DNA of 64,000 nucleotides. Source: Terriglobus sp. TAA 43. GTDB taxonomy: Bacteria; Acidobacteriota; Terriglobia; Terriglobales; Acidobacteriaceae. Position numbers and translations under genes: made by a program. The stretch is taken from contig NZ_JUGR01000001.1 in NCBI RefSeq assembly GCF_000800015.1, positions 1,674,001 to 1,738,000 of the forward strand. Direction: 5' to 3'. The notes beneath the pieces were generated by a model. The model saw nothing but the letters and a program-made list of their open reading frames with translations, was not told the DNA's origin and made no database searches. This document shows, one piece after another, positions 34,660 to 44,049 of the stretch (positions are counted from its first letter, which is position 1; every line of letters begins with the position of its first letter).

Positions 34660-35352
34660 ATGCCAAAGCGGTTTGCAACTCTACTGATTGCTCTTCTGTC
34701 CCTTTCTCCGGCGCTGTCTCACGCGCAGGACACCCAGCCCACCGCCACCCGCACGAGCAAGTTTCTCGCGCACTTTGATCTTGGCGTTTCCGGCATGGCC
34801 TTCTTCACGAAGGATGTCAGCGGCTCGATCACCAGCAATGCTCCCAATGTTCCCTACAACCTGACGCAGAGCGCAAGCACCGCAGCCGGTGTGCTGGCAA
34901 CGATCCGCGCGCAGAAGTCGGCTTATAAGGGATTGGAATTCAACTACAGCTATGGCCGTGTGACGCAGAGCTATACCTGCTGCAACCTGAACGCCAGCAC
35001 AGGTGCCAACAGCGGTCCGTTTGCCACGCAGACAACGGCCCACGAATACACACTCGGCTACCTGGTCCGGCCTCCGCATGAATTCTTCGGAGTGCAGCCG
35101 TTCATCAGTGGCGGTGCGGGTGTGTACTCGTTCACGCCGACGAAGTTTGGCGGCCAGAGCCTGCAAACACAGGCACGCATGACGTACTACTATCACGTGG
35201 GTGGCGAGAAGATGTTCTCGGACCACTTTGGCTTCCGCTTTGGCATTCGCCAGCTGTTCTACAAGGCTCCCGACTTCGACCAGAACTACCTGCGTATCAA
35301 GAAGACCACCTTCACCACGGAACCTGAAGCGGGAATTTTCGTACACTTCTAA
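34660..35352 (+). CDS. outer-membrane beta-barrel protein (OmpA/OmpX-like)
   Basis: 230 residues with a signal peptide ending at SHA-Q. Alternating hydrophobic strands follow (F-L-A-H-F-D-L-G-V-S-G, Y-K-G-L-E-F-N-Y-S-Y-G, H-E-Y-T-L-G-Y-L-V-R-P, G-G-A-G-V-Y-S-F, F-G-F-R-F-G-I-R). The chain ends in a C-terminal Phe (G-I-F-V-H-F), the usual BAM recognition signal. Probably 8 strands; no periplasmic OmpA domain. Function unknown. Confidence 0.8.
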   Translation: MPKRFATLLIALLSLSPALSHAQDTQPTATRTSKFLAHFDLGVSGMAFFTKDVSGSITSNAPNVPYNLTQSASTAAGVLATIRAQKSAYKGLEFNYSYGRVTQSYTCCNLNASTGANSGPFATQTTAHEYTLGYLVRPPHEFFGVQPFISGGAGVYSFTPTKFGGQSLQTQARMTYYYHVGGEKMFSDHFGFRFGIRQLFYKAPDFDQNYLRIKKTTFTTEPEAGIFVHF

Positions 35353-35385
35353 CGCGGTAGAAATTCCTGCGAAAGGCAATCGGCG

Positions 35386-36165
35386 ATGAGTTCCCTGTTC
35401 GATACGGATGACGATATTTCTCTCCGCACCCGCCGTGGTGCGGAGGATCGCAGCCGCGAACGTTCCGTGGAAATGGCCGATCACTCGCCCGCGGATCGTG
35501 AAGTGACGTTGAACACCGGAACGGTGCTGGCGCTGTTCTTTGCACTGGCACTTATCTGCGCCGTCTTCTTCGGCTTTGGCTACTCGATGGGCCGCAAGTC
35601 CACGCAGGCGCCGGTGACCGCAGCGAATTCCACTGCGACCGACAGCTCCGCGGACGACGCGGCATCGCATAGTTCCGCGTCAGACAAGCCTGCTCCTGGG
35701 TCGCCAGCAATTCAGCCTGTGCCGGGATACATGTCGCAGCAAGAAGCGAACGATGCGAACGGCAAGTCGACCCAGAATGTTGCTACGGCTCCCGCTCGTA
35801 CGGCTGTTGTGACGCCTGCTGCTCCGGCTCCTACGCGTCCGGCTGTTGCAACAACGACTCCTGCGCCTGCACCTGTTGTGCGAACCACCCCGCCTCCAGC
35901 AGTTCCTACTCCGGCAGCGGCTCCTGTAACAACCGCTGCTGCTGCGCCTGGCTCAGTGTTTGTGCAGATTGCTGCCGTCTCACACCAGGAAGATGCTGAC
36001 GTGCTGAAGAGCGCGCTGGGGCGTCGCGGATACAAGGTGGTGGAACGCAGCGACGCGAACGATCACCTGATCCATGTGCAGATTGGTCCGTTCACGGATC
36101 GTAAGTCTGCAGAAGTTACGCGGCAGAAGCTGCTGTCCGACGGCTACAACGCATTCCTGAAATAG
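35386..36165 (+). CDS. SPOR-domain protein with one transmembrane helix
   Basis: 259 residues: cytoplasmic N-terminus of about 45 residues, one membrane helix (about 46-69, V-L-A-L-F-F-A-L-A-L-I-C-A-V-F-F-G-F), a long Ala/Pro/Thr-rich periplasmic linker, and a C-terminal SPOR domain (about 187-259: V-F-V-Q-I-A-A-V-S, V-Q-I-G-P-F-T-D). SPOR domains bind denuded glycan strands at the division septum, so a cell-division role is likely. 33 bp after the beta-barrel gene. Confidence 0.9.
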   Translation: MSSLFDTDDDISLRTRRGAEDRSRERSVEMADHSPADREVTLNTGTVLALFFALALICAVFFGFGYSMGRKSTQAPVTAANSTATDSSADDAASHSSASDKPAPGSPAIQPVPGYMSQQEANDANGKSTQNVATAPARTAVVTPAAPAPTRPAVATTTPAPAPVVRTTPPPAVPTPAAAPVTTAAAAPGSVFVQIAAVSHQEDADVLKSALGRRGYKVVERSDANDHLIHVQIGPFTDRKSAEVTRQKLLSDGYNAFLK

Positions 36166-36240
36166 CACTTCGTGCGTGTTCCTGGCTGGAAGGAATGCCC
36201 TGGTTTCCTGCTGAGTTCGTGGGTTATTCCGTTTGTCAGC

Positions 36241-36960
36241 TTATTCGGTTTCTAGTGGCTTCATGGAGTCTGGCAACGCGCTGATAATGCGTCGCCGTAC
36301 CTCTGCAACCATTTCAGCGCGATTGGGGTAGTCAGCGGGATCGACCGGCGGCAGGAAGGTGACCTTCGCGACGCCTGGATAGACCCTTGAGCTGCCCTTC
36401 TGCATCATGGATTCCGTGCCGACGATGGCCACAGGAACAATCGGTGCACCGGTGGATTGAGCGAAGTGGAATGGGCCTGCTTTGAACGCTTGCAGACGGC
36501 CAGTCTTTGAACGTGTGCCTTCCGCAAAGATGAGCATCGATAGGCCGCCACGAATCACCTGTTCGGCGTAACGAGCCGTGCGCACTGCGGCTTCACGGCC
36601 ACCTTCGCGGTAGACCGGTACGAACTTCGCCATCTCCCATGCTTTGCCTAGCACGGGGATTTTGAGGAGTTCCGCCTTCAACATGATGCTGGGTGTACCG
36701 GGAATGAGCGGCACCATGATTGGCGGATCAAGATTGGAGATGTGATTGGGCACGAAGATGGCCGCGCCTTCGGGAATGTTTTCGCGTCCGTGCTGTTCTA
36801 CTTTGATTCCCGCTGCGCGAATGCCCGCTGCGGAGATCCATTTGCCCACGCGATACATGGGCTGAATCTTCTTCGTGAGGAACGTCCATGGGATGAGGAC
36901 GAGGCCCGCCGGGATACCGAGCCCGGCGAAGGTGATGACCATTTTGAATGCGGCCCACAT
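36241..36960 (-). CDS. plsC: 1-acyl-sn-glycerol-3-phosphate acyltransferase
   Basis: Makes phosphatidic acid from lysophosphatidic acid at the inner membrane. 239 residues. The N-terminal hydrophobic segment (9-27) is followed by the catalytic N-H-x-x-x-x-D (His73, Asp78). F-A-E-G-T-R-S, the acyltransferase motif binding the glycerol phosphate, and P-I-V-P-V-A-I follow. One base separates its start from the mpl stop; it is the last gene of the long minus-strand array. Confidence 0.93.
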   Translation of the reverse strand: MWAAFKMVITFAGLGIPAGLVLIPWTFLTKKIQPMYRVGKWISAAGIRAAGIKVEQHGRENIPEGAAIFVPNHISNLDPPIMVPLIPGTPSIMLKAELLKIPVLGKAWEMAKFVPVYREGGREAAVRTARYAEQVIRGGLSMLIFAEGTRSKTGRLQAFKAGPFHFAQSTGAPIVPVAIVGTESMMQKGSSRVYPGVAKVTFLPPVDPADYPNRAEMVAEVRRRIISALPDSMKPLETE

Positions 36961-36961
36961 A

Positions 36962-38380
36962 TTAACGAGACCTCAGGGCTGCGGGCAGCTTGTTGTAAAT
37001 GTCGCCGAAACCGCCGTTGGAAAGGATAGCTACGACATCGCCGCTTTGCAGCGAGGATGCGAGTTCCGTGGTGATGGCAGCTGCATCGGGCAACAGTGTG
37101 GCCGGGACGCCTGCGATGTTCAATGCACCAACTACAGCAGCGGGATGTAGGCGCTCTTCCGCGGGGATGTTGCCGGATTGATAGACCTCTGCGAGCACGA
37201 CGCGATCAGCAATTGCAAGGCTTTCAACAAGCTCGCGCTCGAAGACGTTGCGGCGTAGTGTGTTGGAGCGTGGCTCGAGTACAGCCACCAGGCGACGGCC
37301 TGGGTACGATCCGCGCAGAGCTCGCAGCGTTTCACGAATGGCCGTGGGGTGATGTGCGAAGTCGTCGATGATAGTTATGCCATCGATCTCGGCGCGCACT
37401 TCCAGGCGACGCTTGACGCTGCGGAAGGTTTTGAGCCCTTCGATGATGGCGGCAGCGGGAACGCCCTGTCCTGCTGCGAGTGCGGCGGCGGCGGACGCGT
37501 TCAACGCGTTGTGTTCGCCTGCCATGGGGAGTTCGAGGTCTACGAAGTGTTCGCCCTGCCGCAGTAGTGTCCAGCGCGAGGTAGCTCCGGCCTGGAAGTT
37601 GGTTAGTTTCCAGAACGAACCTTCTTTAAATCCGTAGCGCTCTACCGGGCAGAAGGCTTTGGCGATGCACTCAGTTACGTTTTCGCTGCCGTCAAAAGCG
37701 ATCAATCGTCCACTGCGGGGAATGAGATTGACCAGACGCTTGAATGCCGTTTTAACAGCGGCGAGATCGGCGTAGATGTCTGCGTGGTCAAACTCGACGT
37801 GTGTGAGGATGGCCGCAGATGGGAAGTAATGTAGGAACTTGGGGCCTTTATCGAAGAACGCCGTATCGTATTCGTCGCCTTCGAGGATGAAGGGAGATGA
37901 CTCGCGTACGGCGAAGCTGGCGCCGAAGTTCTCTGCGACTCCACCGATCAAGAACGATGGGGTGAACTGCGGATCGAGCTTCGATGCAGTCTCGTAAATC
38001 CACGCGAGCATGCTGGTGGTTGTTGTTTTGCCGTGCGTGCCACTGACGACGAGTGGCTCGCGATTGCGCAGGAATTCATCGTGAATGAGTGCGGCCATGC
38101 TGGTGAATGGCAAGCGGCGATCAAGCACCGCTTCAAGTTCCACGTTGCCGCGCGAGATGGCGTTGCCAATGACGACGAGGTCTGGTGTGGGGTCGAGATG
38201 CGCTTCGTTGTAGGGCTGCAGGGGCGTGATGCCCATGGCGAGCAGTTGGTCGCTCATGGGCGGATACGCTGCTGCATCTGAGCCTGTGATGCGGTGACCC
38301 TGCGCCTGCAACATGCCTGCGAGTGATGCCATGGCCGTGCCGCAGATGCCGATGAGATGGATGTGTTTCGTTCCTTGCAT
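36962..38380 (-). CDS. mpl: UDP-N-acetylmuramate:L-alanyl-gamma-D-glutamyl-meso-diaminopimelate ligase
   Basis: Murein-recycling ligase that reattaches the tripeptide to UDP-MurNAc. 472 residues. I-H-L-I-G-I-C-G-T-A-M-A-S-L-A at the start separates Mpl from MurC. ATP-binding G-T-H-G-K-T-T-T-T-S; the Mur-ligase centre E-G-D-E-Y-D-T-A-F-F-D-K and D-D-F-A-H-H-P-T-A-I follow. The upstream LD-carboxypeptidase gene would supply the tripeptide, so the two enzymes form a recycling pair. Confidence 0.95.
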   Translation of the reverse strand: MQGTKHIHLIGICGTAMASLAGMLQAQGHRITGSDAAAYPPMSDQLLAMGITPLQPYNEAHLDPTPDLVVIGNAISRGNVELEAVLDRRLPFTSMAALIHDEFLRNREPLVVSGTHGKTTTTSMLAWIYETASKLDPQFTPSFLIGGVAENFGASFAVRESSPFILEGDEYDTAFFDKGPKFLHYFPSAAILTHVEFDHADIYADLAAVKTAFKRLVNLIPRSGRLIAFDGSENVTECIAKAFCPVERYGFKEGSFWKLTNFQAGATSRWTLLRQGEHFVDLELPMAGEHNALNASAAAALAAGQGVPAAAIIEGLKTFRSVKRRLEVRAEIDGITIIDDFAHHPTAIRETLRALRGSYPGRRLVAVLEPRSNTLRRNVFERELVESLAIADRVVLAEVYQSGNIPAEERLHPAAVVGALNIAGVPATLLPDAAAITTELASSLQSGDVVAILSNGGFGDIYNKLPAALRSR

Positions 38381-38384
38381 TTCC

Positions 38385-39329
38385 TTACTCCACCGCTGAT
38401 TCCAATATCTGCAACTCTGCGGCTTCGGCGCAGGTGAGGCGTACCTTCACGCCCAGCGGTAACGTCACGTTGGGCGCATTCACATGGCCGCACTGCAGAC
38501 CGATAGCGATTGGGCCTTTCCAGTTGCGAAGATTGTGCAGCAATGCCTTTTCAATCAGCGCAGCTTCTTCTGCATCTGCTGCGCATTGTGCCATGTCGCC
38601 AAAGACGATGCCTTTCACGCGATCAAGCAAGCCAGCGTATTGCAGATGCAGCATCATGCGATCCCACTGATAGGGGTGCGTGCCGACTTCTTCGACGAAG
38701 AGGATGATATCGCCTTCCGGCATCTGCATGGCCCACGGTGTTCCGAGGGATTCTGTCAGAAGCGCGAGGCATCCACAGTACAGCGTGCCTTCTACTGTTT
38801 CGCCGCTGCGAAGAACACGCATGCCTTCGCGTTCATTCAGCGACCACGGCTGTGTCTGCTCTAAGGCATGACGCCATGAGTGCAGATCGACGCCGTCTGC
38901 AAGCACGTCGCCGCGTGCGAAGTCTGGCGAGATCATGGGACCGTAAAACGTCTGCAGGCCGCAGGTTTGCGCGAACCATAGATGGAGAGTGGTGTGATCG
39001 CTGAATCCGATGAAGGGTTTTGGATTGGCTTTGACTAATTCTGCATCGAGATGCGGCAGAAGTTCTGCTGTACCCCACCCACCGCGTGTGCAGATGATGG
39101 CTTCGATCGCGGGATCGCTGAAGGCATCGTGAAGGTCTTTTACGCGTGCAGCAACGTCACCTGCGTAATAGAGCGGCCCGGATGCGAGTGCGGATGGAAA
39201 CAGCACTGGCTCGTAACGAAGCGATGCGAAGCGCTCCATGCCGAGTCGCACCAATGGTTCTTTTGGCGTGCTGGCGGGCGACACGATGGCAACGCGCGCG
39301 CCTGCTTTCAATCGTGCAGGACGAATCAC
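38385..39329 (-). CDS. ldcA: LD-carboxypeptidase (peptidase S66, LdcA family)
   Basis: Removes the terminal D-Ala from murein tetrapeptides in the cytoplasm. 314 residues from a GTG that overlaps the dapF stop (GTGA). I-I-C-T-R-G-G-W-G-T and I-G-F-S-D-H-T (nucleophile Ser110) mark the N-domain; the Glu and His of the triad lie in the C-domain (L-F-V-E-E-V, C-G-H-V-N). 4 bp before mpl, matching the order of reactions. Confidence 0.92.
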   Translation of the reverse strand: MIRPARLKAGARVAIVSPASTPKEPLVRLGMERFASLRYEPVLFPSALASGPLYYAGDVAARVKDLHDAFSDPAIEAIICTRGGWGTAELLPHLDAELVKANPKPFIGFSDHTTLHLWFAQTCGLQTFYGPMISPDFARGDVLADGVDLHSWRHALEQTQPWSLNEREGMRVLRSGETVEGTLYCGCLALLTESLGTPWAMQMPEGDIILFVEEVGTHPYQWDRMMLHLQYAGLLDRVKGIVFGDMAQCAADAEEAALIEKALLHNLRNWKGPIAIGLQCGHVNAPNVTLPLGVKVRLTCAEAAELQILESAVE

Positions 39330-40138
39330 GCTTCCATCCCCTGCAGGCTGACTTCGCCTTTGCAGACGATCTGCGCAGGGCCAGTGAGCATTAACTGCTC
39401 GCCTTCATTCCATACGACTCGCTGCGCACCACCGAGAGATGATGCTTCGAGTGTGCGATTGCATCCACGCAGAACGATGCTGGCCGCAGACGATGCTGAT
39501 GTTCCTGTGCCGGAGGATTGCGTGGGGCCGACGCCGCGCTCGAAGATGCGGAATGCGATTTCGTTGGGAGCGATGACGCGCACAAACTCGACGTTGGTTC
39601 CTTTAGGGAAGTCCTTGTGCGTGCAGATGCGTGCTCCGAGGTCTTCCCATGTGAGACCGTGTGAGGCGAAGGTTTCGTCGTTGGTGAAGATGACGAAGTG
39701 AGGATTGCCTACATCGACAACTGCGCCAGCGATATCGCCGACACCTTCGACGTGGACGATGCGTTCTTCGACTTTGGGAATGCCCATGGACGTTTCAATG
39801 AGGAAGTGTTCTTCGTTGCACTCGATGACGCGGCAGATTTTTTCACCGCCGGGTGTGCCCATCTTTGTTTCGCGAAGACCTTCGTTGAAGCCGAGCCATG
39901 CAGCCACGCAACGTGTGCCGTTGCCAGAGAGTTCTGCTTCCGAGCCGTCTGCGTTGAAGAGGCGTAAGAAGAAAGAGCCGTCAGACTTGCGTGCAAGGAA
40001 CTCCACGCCGTCTGCGCCCACGCTGTAATTGCGCGAGCACAGCAGGCGCGCCATCTGCGCGTGTTTGCCGTTGGCAAGCGTCTCTTCGACGACTAAGAAA
40101 TCGTTGCCGCACGCATGCGCTTTTACAAACGGAATCAC
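39326..40138 (-). CDS. dapF: diaminopimelate epimerase with Ser in place of the second catalytic Cys
   Basis: Cofactor-independent racemase-fold enzyme that makes meso-diaminopimelate for lysine and murein. 270 residues from GTG (GTGA overlap with the upstream glycosyltransferase gene). The first catalytic Cys is present (S-G-N-G-T-R-C77). The second normally lies in A-C-G-T-G, but here reads T-Q-S-S209-G-T-G. The other substrate-binding segments (G-N-P-H-F-V, E-R-G-V-G-P-T) are kept, so the identity as a DapF-type protein is firm, while normal two-Cys catalysis is not. The neighbouring murein genes support a DAP role. Confidence 0.88.
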   Translation of the reverse strand: MIPFVKAHACGNDFLVVEETLANGKHAQMARLLCSRNYSVGADGVEFLARKSDGSFFLRLFNADGSEAELSGNGTRCVAAWLGFNEGLRETKMGTPGGEKICRVIECNEEHFLIETSMGIPKVEERIVHVEGVGDIAGAVVDVGNPHFVIFTNDETFASHGLTWEDLGARICTHKDFPKGTNVEFVRVIAPNEIAFRIFERGVGPTQSSGTGTSASSAASIVLRGCNRTLEASSLGGAQRVVWNEGEQLMLTGPAQIVCKGEVSLQGMEA

Positions 40139-41892
40139 TGAACGCCTCCCTGATACACATCGCTGCGATAGAAACGCGCGCAGCCCTGGCCACTGTTGCA
40201 GACCACTTCAATTTCGCTGAGACCTTCGGGGTGTGCGGCGACTGCTTTCGCTACGGGATCACCATCGATGGCGACGATGACCTTGGCATACTTTGCAGGT
40301 GCCTCGGCTGCCTTGTTGAAGGTCTCGGAATCCAGCGGGCTGATGAGACGCTTGAGAGGAATGCCTGCGTCCTGAATCGCGCCGATGTGGTCGTTGGTGT
40401 TGAACATGATGGTGTCGCCTGGGCCGATGCGCAACATCTCCTGCGCAAGCGTTCTCTCAAACGGGATGCGCGTGGATGCGTTGACCATGCCTTCCTGGAA
40501 GACCAGCGGCGGCGCGCTGAGCCACTTGGGAATCTTCGCGTCTTCACCGCGAACCTTCTGCAACAAGTTGCCGAAGCTGCCCATCATGGCGATCATGTTT
40601 AAGAGGATGGCGACGAGCACGAGGAAGAAGAAGATGTCGGCCTTCTTCTTGCTTTGTGTGCGGAGTTTGCGCTCCACGGCAGCGCATGCGATTGCGGTGA
40701 AGATCGCGAAGACTGGCAGGAGTTCCATGCCGTAACGCGAGTTGTAATACGAACCCGGATACAACTGCGGCACGAAGAGGGGCACGCTGCCCCATGCGAT
40801 GGAGTAGATGTAAAACGGCAACGGCACCCACAGCAGAAGCACCACACGAGAGAGTCGCTGCTTCCACGCGAGATACGAACCAATGATGGCTGTGGCGAGA
40901 ACGCCAAAGCCGAGTTCGTATGCGACTGCATCCACTTGTGCGGCACGTGTGAAGTAGATGAAGGCCCAGCCGGGGTTGTACATGCCGCGACGCGGCTTCG
41001 ATCCCGGTGGCGTGGTCTTTGCTTCGATGGCCTTTGCGGAATATGGTCCGCGCATGAAGTCGAGCCAGTCGCCCTGATACTTGGCGTTGTACCAGAACCA
41101 GAGGACGGGGCCAGCGACGGTGATGAGCGTCAGCACGATGAACGAAGTCTGCGTGGCTTTGCGTGTGGCTTCGCCGGAACGCCACCATGCGATGGCGAGT
41201 ACGAGCCAGATGGCTGCGCCGAGGATCCATCCGTCGTAGCGCGTCATGACCATGGTGAAGGTGAGGATGCCACTGATGATGAAGCGCCACTTCACACTGC
41301 GAATCTTTGCGGCTTGCAGGGCTTCCACTGCTTCATACGCGACGACGATGGACCAGACCATGAGCGCGAGGAACAGCGGCTCTGTCATGGCGGTGGGGGC
41401 CAGGGACATCAGGGTCGGATTGAGTGCGAAGAAAGCCGTTGCAGCGAATGCCCAGGGTGGAGGAACCAGCTTGCGTGCGAGCGCATAACAGCCGGTGTTC
41501 GCAAGGGCGTATGCGGCAAGCGAAGGCCATGCACCAGCGACACCGTTCTGCCACCAATCCATGCGTTGCACAAACGGCAGCATGAGCAGATGCGGTAGTG
41601 GCAACCACACACCGCCGAGTTGCGCGATGCCGGGATAATGCGCGTCGAGGATGCGGCGTGCGATGCCGAGATGCGCTACGGCATCGCCATACAGCAACAT
41701 CCATCCGCGCGATGCAACGACCATCAACGCGAGGAAGCCAAGCACAACCGAGGCCAGCGCGATGGGTCGTAACTCATCGCGCGTGGCTGGGTAGACAGCA
41801 TTTGGATCGTATGGGCGACGCGGCACAACGCTCTTGCGCACGATGGTGCGAGGCGAACGCAACGGCTGGCCCGGAATGGATTTACGCGGCAT
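40135..41892 (-). CDS. GT39/ArnT-like membrane glycosyltransferase
   Basis: 585 residues with about 11 membrane helices after a basic N-terminus of 40 residues (R-K-S-V-V-P-R-R). The first loop has G-D-A-V-A-H-L-G-I-A-R-R-I-L-D rather than the D-E pair of the paralogue at 29947, a variant seen in uncharacterised GT-C proteins. A periplasmic soluble domain of about 150 residues closes the protein. It overlaps the PfkB gene by 11 bp and dapF by 4 bp. Donor and acceptor unknown. Confidence 0.8.
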   Translation of the reverse strand: MPRKSIPGQPLRSPRTIVRKSVVPRRPYDPNAVYPATRDELRPIALASVVLGFLALMVVASRGWMLLYGDAVAHLGIARRILDAHYPGIAQLGGVWLPLPHLLMLPFVQRMDWWQNGVAGAWPSLAAYALANTGCYALARKLVPPPWAFAATAFFALNPTLMSLAPTAMTEPLFLALMVWSIVVAYEAVEALQAAKIRSVKWRFIISGILTFTMVMTRYDGWILGAAIWLVLAIAWWRSGEATRKATQTSFIVLTLITVAGPVLWFWYNAKYQGDWLDFMRGPYSAKAIEAKTTPPGSKPRRGMYNPGWAFIYFTRAAQVDAVAYELGFGVLATAIIGSYLAWKQRLSRVVLLLWVPLPFYIYSIAWGSVPLFVPQLYPGSYYNSRYGMELLPVFAIFTAIACAAVERKLRTQSKKKADIFFFLVLVAILLNMIAMMGSFGNLLQKVRGEDAKIPKWLSAPPLVFQEGMVNASTRIPFERTLAQEMLRIGPGDTIMFNTNDHIGAIQDAGIPLKRLISPLDSETFNKAAEAPAKYAKVIVAIDGDPVAKAVAAHPEGLSEIEVVCNSGQGCARFYRSDVYQGGVQ

Positions 41893-42823
41893 CGAGATCC
41901 AGGTGCGAGATTTCGCGGAACAGTTTAAAACGTGCTTCGATCTCTTCGCGCGTAAGTTCCTGCACGCGTTCAGAGCCGAACTTTTCTACAGCGAATGAAC
42001 CCATTACGCCGCCGTAAAACAGCGCCGTGCGGAAGACGCGAGGCGTGAGCTCCGGCTGCGATGCGATGTAACCGAAGAAGCCGCCGGCGAACATGTCGCC
42101 TGCGCCTGTGGGGTCTACCACTTCTTCAATGGGTAGTGCCGGAGCACGGAAGGGTACGGTGTTCATGGCGCCGGGGAACGAACGATCGCAGAAGAAAGCC
42201 GTTGCGCCGTATTCACCATGCTTGATGACGAGCGACTTGGGGCCCATCTCCATCACCTTCTTCGCAGCGGTTACGAGGTTGTGTTCGCCGGTAAGGAGGC
42301 GGGCTTCGCCGTCGTTGATGACGAGAACGTCGAGCTCTGCGATGGTCTTGAGCAGGTTCGCTTTGTGGTCTGCGATCCAGTAGTTCATGGTGTCGCCTGC
42401 GACGAGCTTTGCATCGGGGAACTGCTGGCGCACGCGGAGTTGCAGCGTAGGTTCGATGTTGGCGAGGAAGAGATAGTCGGAGGACTTGTAGCTTTCGGGG
42501 ACCTTGGGATCGAAGCTGCCGAAGACGTTCAGCTCTGTGTTGAGCGTGATGGCTTCGCTCATGGCGCCTTTGTATTCACCGGTCCAGTGGAAAGAGAGGC
42601 CGTCCGCATGTTCTATGCCGGTGGTGTCGATGCCGTGCTTGGTGAGGGTGGCTTCATGCTCTGCGGTGAAGTCGTTACCGACTACGCCGATGACCTTCAC
42701 GTCGGTGAAGAAACGAGCGCTTTGCGCGAAGTGGTACGCAGCACCGCCCTGGATACGAGCACGATGCTCCTTCGGTGTGGTCAACGTATCGAACGCTACT
42801 GAACCAACTACAACAATCGACAT
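41882..42823 (-). CDS. PfkB-family sugar/nucleoside kinase
   Basis: 313 residues, ribokinase fold. G-G-A-A-Y-H-F-A-Q-S-A-R-F-F at 26-39 (PfkB signature 1 region), G-V-V-G-N-D-F, and signature 2 V-V-D-P-T-G-A-G-D-M-F-A-G-G with the catalytic Asp243. The substrate is not evident; it lies two genes downstream of a methylthioadenosine phosphorylase, which makes a nucleoside or ribose-type substrate attractive but unproven. Confidence 0.9.
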   Translation of the reverse strand: MSIVVVGSVAFDTLTTPKEHRARIQGGAAYHFAQSARFFTDVKVIGVVGNDFTAEHEATLTKHGIDTTGIEHADGLSFHWTGEYKGAMSEAITLNTELNVFGSFDPKVPESYKSSDYLFLANIEPTLQLRVRQQFPDAKLVAGDTMNYWIADHKANLLKTIAELDVLVINDGEARLLTGEHNLVTAAKKVMEMGPKSLVIKHGEYGATAFFCDRSFPGAMNTVPFRAPALPIEEVVDPTGAGDMFAGGFFGYIASQPELTPRVFRTALFYGGVMGSFAVEKFGSERVQELTREEIEARFKLFREISHLDLDAA

Positions 42824-42827
42824 ATTT

Positions 42828-43154
42828 CTATTTCAAATCCTTCCATCGAAATACTGGTCTGACTTCGCTGTGAACCCTAGTCACGAGATAACAGAAGCCG
42901 TACATAATCGCCGTGTTTAAGAGGAAACCCAAGGCCAACGCTAGATTTTCCCGCCCGACTGGAACAATGCCATCCATCAGCGAATTACCACCGCCGACAA
43001 GAAACATAAGTACCCAACCCGGTGCAAAGAACGGAACCAGCGGGATATACCATCCCCTGTCCACATCAGGAAATGACACCACGAGCGCTGTTACAGCGAC
43101 CTCTAAAACAAAGGCTATAAGCAGCAACTTAAAGCGCTTCGCGGTGGTCATCAT
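42828..43154 (-). CDS. small integral membrane protein of unknown function
   Basis: 108 residues with three hydrophobic segments (about 8-28, 38-56 and 70-92). The start overlaps the mtnP stop by one base (TAATG), so translation is probably coupled. No known domain is recognised. G+C and third-position use are slightly lower than in the neighbouring genes. Confidence 0.75.
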   Translation of the reverse strand: MMTTAKRFKLLLIAFVLEVAVTALVVSFPDVDRGWYIPLVPFFAPGWVLMFLVGGGNSLMDGIVPVGRENLALALGFLLNTAIMYGFCYLVTRVHSEVRPVFRWKDLK

Positions 43155-44020
43155 TAGCCTTCGTACTTATCCAGGAAGATGGCCAGCTTCTCGCGTGTGG
43201 CTGCGGGGATGACCTTCTTGTCAGTCATGATGGCGAACTTCAGTGCAGAGGCTACGGGAGTGTTGCTGTTGTCCTTGGGCAGCGCTTTGACTGCGCCCTT
43301 CAGCACTTCCTGCGCGTTCTTAGTGTTGGCGTGGATGACTTGCACGATCTGATCGACGGTGACGTCGTCATGGCTTTCGTGCCAGCAGTCGTAGTCCGTG
43401 ACCATGGCGAGTGTGGCGTAGCTGATCTCAGCTTCGCGGGCCAGCTTGGCTTCCTGCAAGTTGGTCATACCGATGACGTCTGCGCCCCATGAGCGGTACA
43501 GGTTCGATTCGGCGCGCGTGCTGAACTGCGGGCCTTCCATGTTGATGTACGTGCCGCCGAGCTTGCCTACGACGCCTGCTTCCTTACAGCCCTGTTCGAA
43601 TGCCTTGGCTGCAACGGAGCAGATCGGATCGCCGAACGCTACGTGACCGACGATGCCGTCGCCGAAGAAGGTGGCGTTGCGTGCGAAGGTGCGGTCAATG
43701 AACTGGTCGGGGATGACGAAGTCAGTAGGCTTGTGCTCTTCCTTCAGCGATCCCACTGCGGAGATGGACAGGATGAAGCTGACGCCAAGCTTCTTCATGG
43801 CGTAGATGTTGGCGCGGAAGTTCAGCTCCGTGGGGAGGATGCGGTGACCGCGGCCGTGGCGTGCGAGGAACGCAACCTTACGACCTTCCAACGTGCCCAG
43901 CACGATGGTTTCTGATGGGTCGCCGAAGGGCGTCTCCACCTTGATTTCCGTGGTGTCCGTCAATCCCGGCATGTTGTATAAACCGCTGCCGCCGATGATG
44001 CCGATCTCTGCCTGTGCCAA
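43154..44020 (-). CDS. mtnP: S-methyl-5'-thioadenosine phosphorylase
   Basis: Phosphorolysis of methylthioadenosine to adenine and methylthioribose 1-phosphate. 288 residues from a TTG at 44020, with GGAG 6 bases upstream; an alternative TTG at 44047 adds nine residues with no ribosome binding site. I-G-I-I-G-G-S-G-L-Y opens the PNP fold, then R-H-G-R-G-H, the N-M-E-G-P-Q-F-S-T-R-A-E block with phosphate and ribose contacts, and G-M-T-N. Second gene of the minus-strand array. Confidence 0.94.
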   Translation of the reverse strand: MAQAEIGIIGGSGLYNMPGLTDTTEIKVETPFGDPSETIVLGTLEGRKVAFLARHGRGHRILPTELNFRANIYAMKKLGVSFILSISAVGSLKEEHKPTDFVIPDQFIDRTFARNATFFGDGIVGHVAFGDPICSVAAKAFEQGCKEAGVVGKLGGTYINMEGPQFSTRAESNLYRSWGADVIGMTNLQEAKLAREAEISYATLAMVTDYDCWHESHDDVTVDQIVQVIHANTKNAQEVLKGAVKALPKDNSNTPVASALKFAIMTDKKVIPAATREKLAIFLDKYEG

Positions 44021-44049
44021 TGTGTTCTCCAAATGGTTATGTAACAAAA

